NCBI GenBank assembly: GCA_002479145.1
Contig: DLLX01000018.1
Span: 1-22,437 of the forward strand
Direction: 5' to 3'
Length of the DNA stretch: 22,437 nucleotides
Source: Prevotella sp. UBA7551
Lineage (GTDB): Bacteria; Bacteroidota; Bacteroidia; Bacteroidales; Bacteroidaceae
Shown piece after piece: positions 20,447-22,437 of the stretch; within the stretch, counting starts at the first letter, position 1; each line of letters starts with the position of its first letter. The notes beneath the pieces were generated by a model. That model was not told the DNA's origin. It searched no databases and was given only the letters and a program-made list of their open reading frames with translations. The translations under genes and the position numbers were made by a program.

Positions 20447-22437
20447 ATGAAACTGACCCATAAGCTCTCCGCGCTTGCCCTCCTATTGCTGACGGGAAGC
20501 GCAACCACGCCTGCCCAGCGGCCCGTCACGCCAGTTGACCTCGTATCCACGTTGGTCGGAAGCGCGTCCAAATTCAGCCTTTCCACCGGCAACACCTATC
20601 CCGCCATCGCCTTGCCATGGGGCATGAACTTCTGGACGCCCCAGACGGGAAAGATGGGCGATGGGTGGCAATACACCTACGACGCCAACCAAATCAGGGG
20701 ATTCAAGCAGACCCACCAGCCCAGTCCTTGGATCAACGACTACGGCCAGTTTGCCATCATGCCGACCGTGGGGGGCGTAGATTTCGACGAGAACCGACGG
20801 GCAAGCTGGTTCTCCCACAAGGCAGAGACGGCCTCTCCCTATTATTATAAGGTATATTTGGCCGATTATGACGTGACGACGGAGATCGTCCCCACGGAGC
20901 GCGCGGCCCTCTTCCGCCTCACTTTCCCCGCCACCGACTCCGCCAATGTGCTCATCGACGCCTTCGACCGGGGCTCATCTGTCACCATACAGCCTGAAAA
21001 GCGCAGGATCGTGGGCTACACGACACGCAACAGCGGCGGTGTGCCCGACAATTTCAAGAACTACTTTGTCCTGGAGTTTGACCATCCGTTCACCGTCTCA
21101 CGCGTGGGAAGCATGGCGGACGGCCGCAAATTCACGCCCTCGGCAGACGGCAACAGCGCCACCTCCGACCATGCCGTGGCGGCGGTGAGCTTCTCCACGC
21201 GCCGCGGCGAGCAAGTACACGTGCGCGTCGCTTCCTCATTCGTGTCGCCGGAGCAGGCACTGCAGAACCTCAAGGAGCTGGGCGACGGCGACTTCGACCG
21301 CCTTCTCCGGCAAGGCCGTGGGCGGTGGAACGACGTGCTTGGGCGCATAGAGGCCCACGATACCCACACCGACCACCTGCGGACGTTCTACAGTTGCCTT
21401 TACAGGTGTGTGCTCTTCCCCCGCATGTTCTTTGAAGTCAACGCACAAGGCGACACCATCCATTACAGTCCGTACAACGGAAAGGTGCTCCCGGGGCCCA
21501 TGTTCACCGACACTGGGTACTGGGACACGTTCCGAGCGCTCATGCCTCTGGTCCATTTGCTCTACCCTTCGATGGGCAAACTGATGCAAGAGGGGCTCGT
21601 CAACGCCTATGCGGAGAGCGGATTCCTCCCGGAATGGGCAAGTCCGGGGCACCGCGACTGCATGGTAGGCAACAATTCAGCCTCCGTCGTGGCCGACGCC
21701 TACCTCAAAGGGCTGCGCGGTTACGATGCGGAAAAGCTCTGGCAGGCGGTCCTCCACGGCGCCAATGCCCGCCATCCCAGTGTGGGAAGCACGGGCAGAA
21801 TGGGATTCGAGTGCTACAACAAGCTCGGATATGTGCCCTATGACGTGGGAATCAACGAGAGTGTGGCGCGCACTTTGGAGTACGCCTACGACGATTGGTG
21901 CATCTATCAACTGGGGAAGGCACTGGGGAAAAGCCCCCGCGAGCTGCGACCCTACCGGGAACGGGCGATGAACTACCGCAACGTGTTCGACCCTGAGACC
22001 CACCTGATGCGCGGAAGGATGGAGAACGGGGAGTGGCAGAAGCCCTTCAACCCCTTCAAGTGGGGCGACGCGTTCACCGAAGGCAACAGCTGGCACTGGA
22101 CATGGTGCGTGTTTCACGACCCCGAGGGGCTGATACGGCTCATGGGAGGGCACGACTCATTCAACCTAATGATGGACAGTGTGTTCGTCATGCCGCCCAT
22201 ATTCGACGACAGCTACTATGGGCAAGTCATCCATGAGATACGCGAAATGCAGGTGATGAACATGGGAAACTACGCCCATGGCAACCAACCGATTCAGCAC
22301 ATGGTCTATCTCTACGGGTATAGCGGGCAACCTTGGAAGACGCAATACTGGGTAAGGCAGGTGATGGACCGCCTCTACACCGCCCTACCCGACGGCTATT
22401 GCGGCGATGAGGACAACGGACAGACCTCGGCCTGGTA
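20447..22437 (+). CDS. GH92 family alpha-mannosidase, exported (3' truncated by window)
   Basis: ATG 20447 opens a frame of 663 codons with no stop before the edge. It begins with a signal peptide (MKLTHKLSALALLLLTGSA, cut near TPAQ). GH92 enzymes are calcium-dependent exo-alpha-mannosidases. Landmarks include DLVSTLVGS and STGNTYPAIALPWGMNFWTPQTG near the mature start, DTGYWDTFRALMPL, GFLPEWASPGHRDCMVGNN, FTEGNSWHWTW, GQPWKTQ and GDEDNGQTSAWY. Aligned by spacing with the Bacteroides enzyme Bt3990, Glu545 is the catalytic acid position, and Asp654 and Asp656 are the base positions. His596-Glu597 match a pair I recall as linked to alpha-1,2 specificity. The usual HGNEPSH motif reads HGNQPIQ, with Gln614. 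Only the last part of the C-terminal domain is missing. Its role would be trimming of mannose from host or yeast glycans in the periplasm or at the surface. Confidence 0.92.
   Translation, partial: MKLTHKLSALALLLLTGSATTPAQRPVTPVDLVSTLVGSASKFSLSTGNTYPAIALPWGMNFWTPQTGKMGDGWQYTYDANQIRGFKQTHQPSPWINDYGQFAIMPTVGGVDFDENRRASWFSHKAETASPYYYKVYLADYDVTTEIVPTERAALFRLTFPATDSANVLIDAFDRGSSVTIQPEKRRIVGYTTRNSGGVPDNFKNYFVLEFDHPFTVSRVGSMADGRKFTPSADGNSATSDHAVAAVSFSTRRGEQVHVRVASSFVSPEQALQNLKELGDGDFDRLLRQGRGRWNDVLGRIEAHDTHTDHLRTFYSCLYRCVLFPRMFFEVNAQGDTIHYSPYNGKVLPGPMFTDTGYWDTFRALMPLVHLLYPSMGKLMQEGLVNAYAESGFLPEWASPGHRDCMVGNNSASVVADAYLKGLRGYDAEKLWQAVLHGANARHPSVGSTGRMGFECYNKLGYVPYDVGINESVARTLEYAYDDWCIYQLGKALGKSPRELRPYRERAMNYRNVFDPETHLMRGRMENGEWQKPFNPFKWGDAFTEGNSWHWTWCVFHDPEGLIRLMGGHDSFNLMMDSVFVMPPIFDDSYYGQVIHEIREMQVMNMGNYAHGNQPIQHMVYLYGYSGQPWKTQYWVRQVMDRLYTALPDGYCGDEDNGQTSAW

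Overview
The window reads as a chromosomal segment of a Bacteroidales bacterium, most likely Prevotellaceae. Evidence is the repeated Bacteroidetes-type promoter (-33 TTTG or TTG, about 19-20 nt, then -7 TAnnTTTG), the weak use of Shine-Dalgarno sites, a NigD-like lipoprotein, exported proteins with type IX-like C-terminal sorting tails, a DUF4369/thioredoxin-like lipoprotein, a GH92 enzyme, and the block recO / tRNA-Glu / rpsT / gyrB. Species cannot be fixed from sequence alone.

Layout. (1) 1-1443 is visibly AT-rich, unlike the rest. It holds the C-terminus of a radical SAM/SPASM enzyme, an unannotated 34-codon peptide gene, a strong hairpin, and a small SelO-like (kinase-fold) protein. Together they look like a compact peptide-modification (RiPP-like) cassette, and this is the best candidate for an undescribed system. 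(2) 1444-2310 has no convincing gene but carries two families of tandem repeats. (3) 2311-7291 holds two exported surface-type proteins: a seven-repeat predicted beta-propeller on the minus strand and an 817-residue protein on the plus strand. The second is followed by a small acidic protein and a strong terminator. (4) 7292-7941 is about 650 bp of intergenic sequence rich in dispersed and 22-bp-period repeats. (5) 7955-12491 holds an alkyltransferase-like protein, then a tight operon of a polysaccharide flippase, a redox-dead thioredoxin-like lipoprotein and a dGTPase. (6) 12623-16376, all on the minus strand, holds a proline iminopeptidase, a NigD-like lipoprotein, a DeoR-family regulator and an AraC-family regulator. 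(7) 16513-19993 is the housekeeping block: gyrB, rpsT and tRNA-Glu on the minus strand, with recO divergent. (8) 20447 to the end is the N-terminal part of a GH92 alpha-mannosidase, cut by the window edge.

How things fit together. tRNA-Glu and rpsT appear to share one promoter. recO and the alkyltransferase-like gene each have a -7 box exactly 5 nt before the ATG, so both probably give leaderless mRNAs. Three separate intergenic regions (7484-7593, 15385-15507, 20069-20156) carry arrays of one 22-bp-period repeat family with core ATTCAGCCCCTTT, and in one of them two head-to-head units form the recO terminator.
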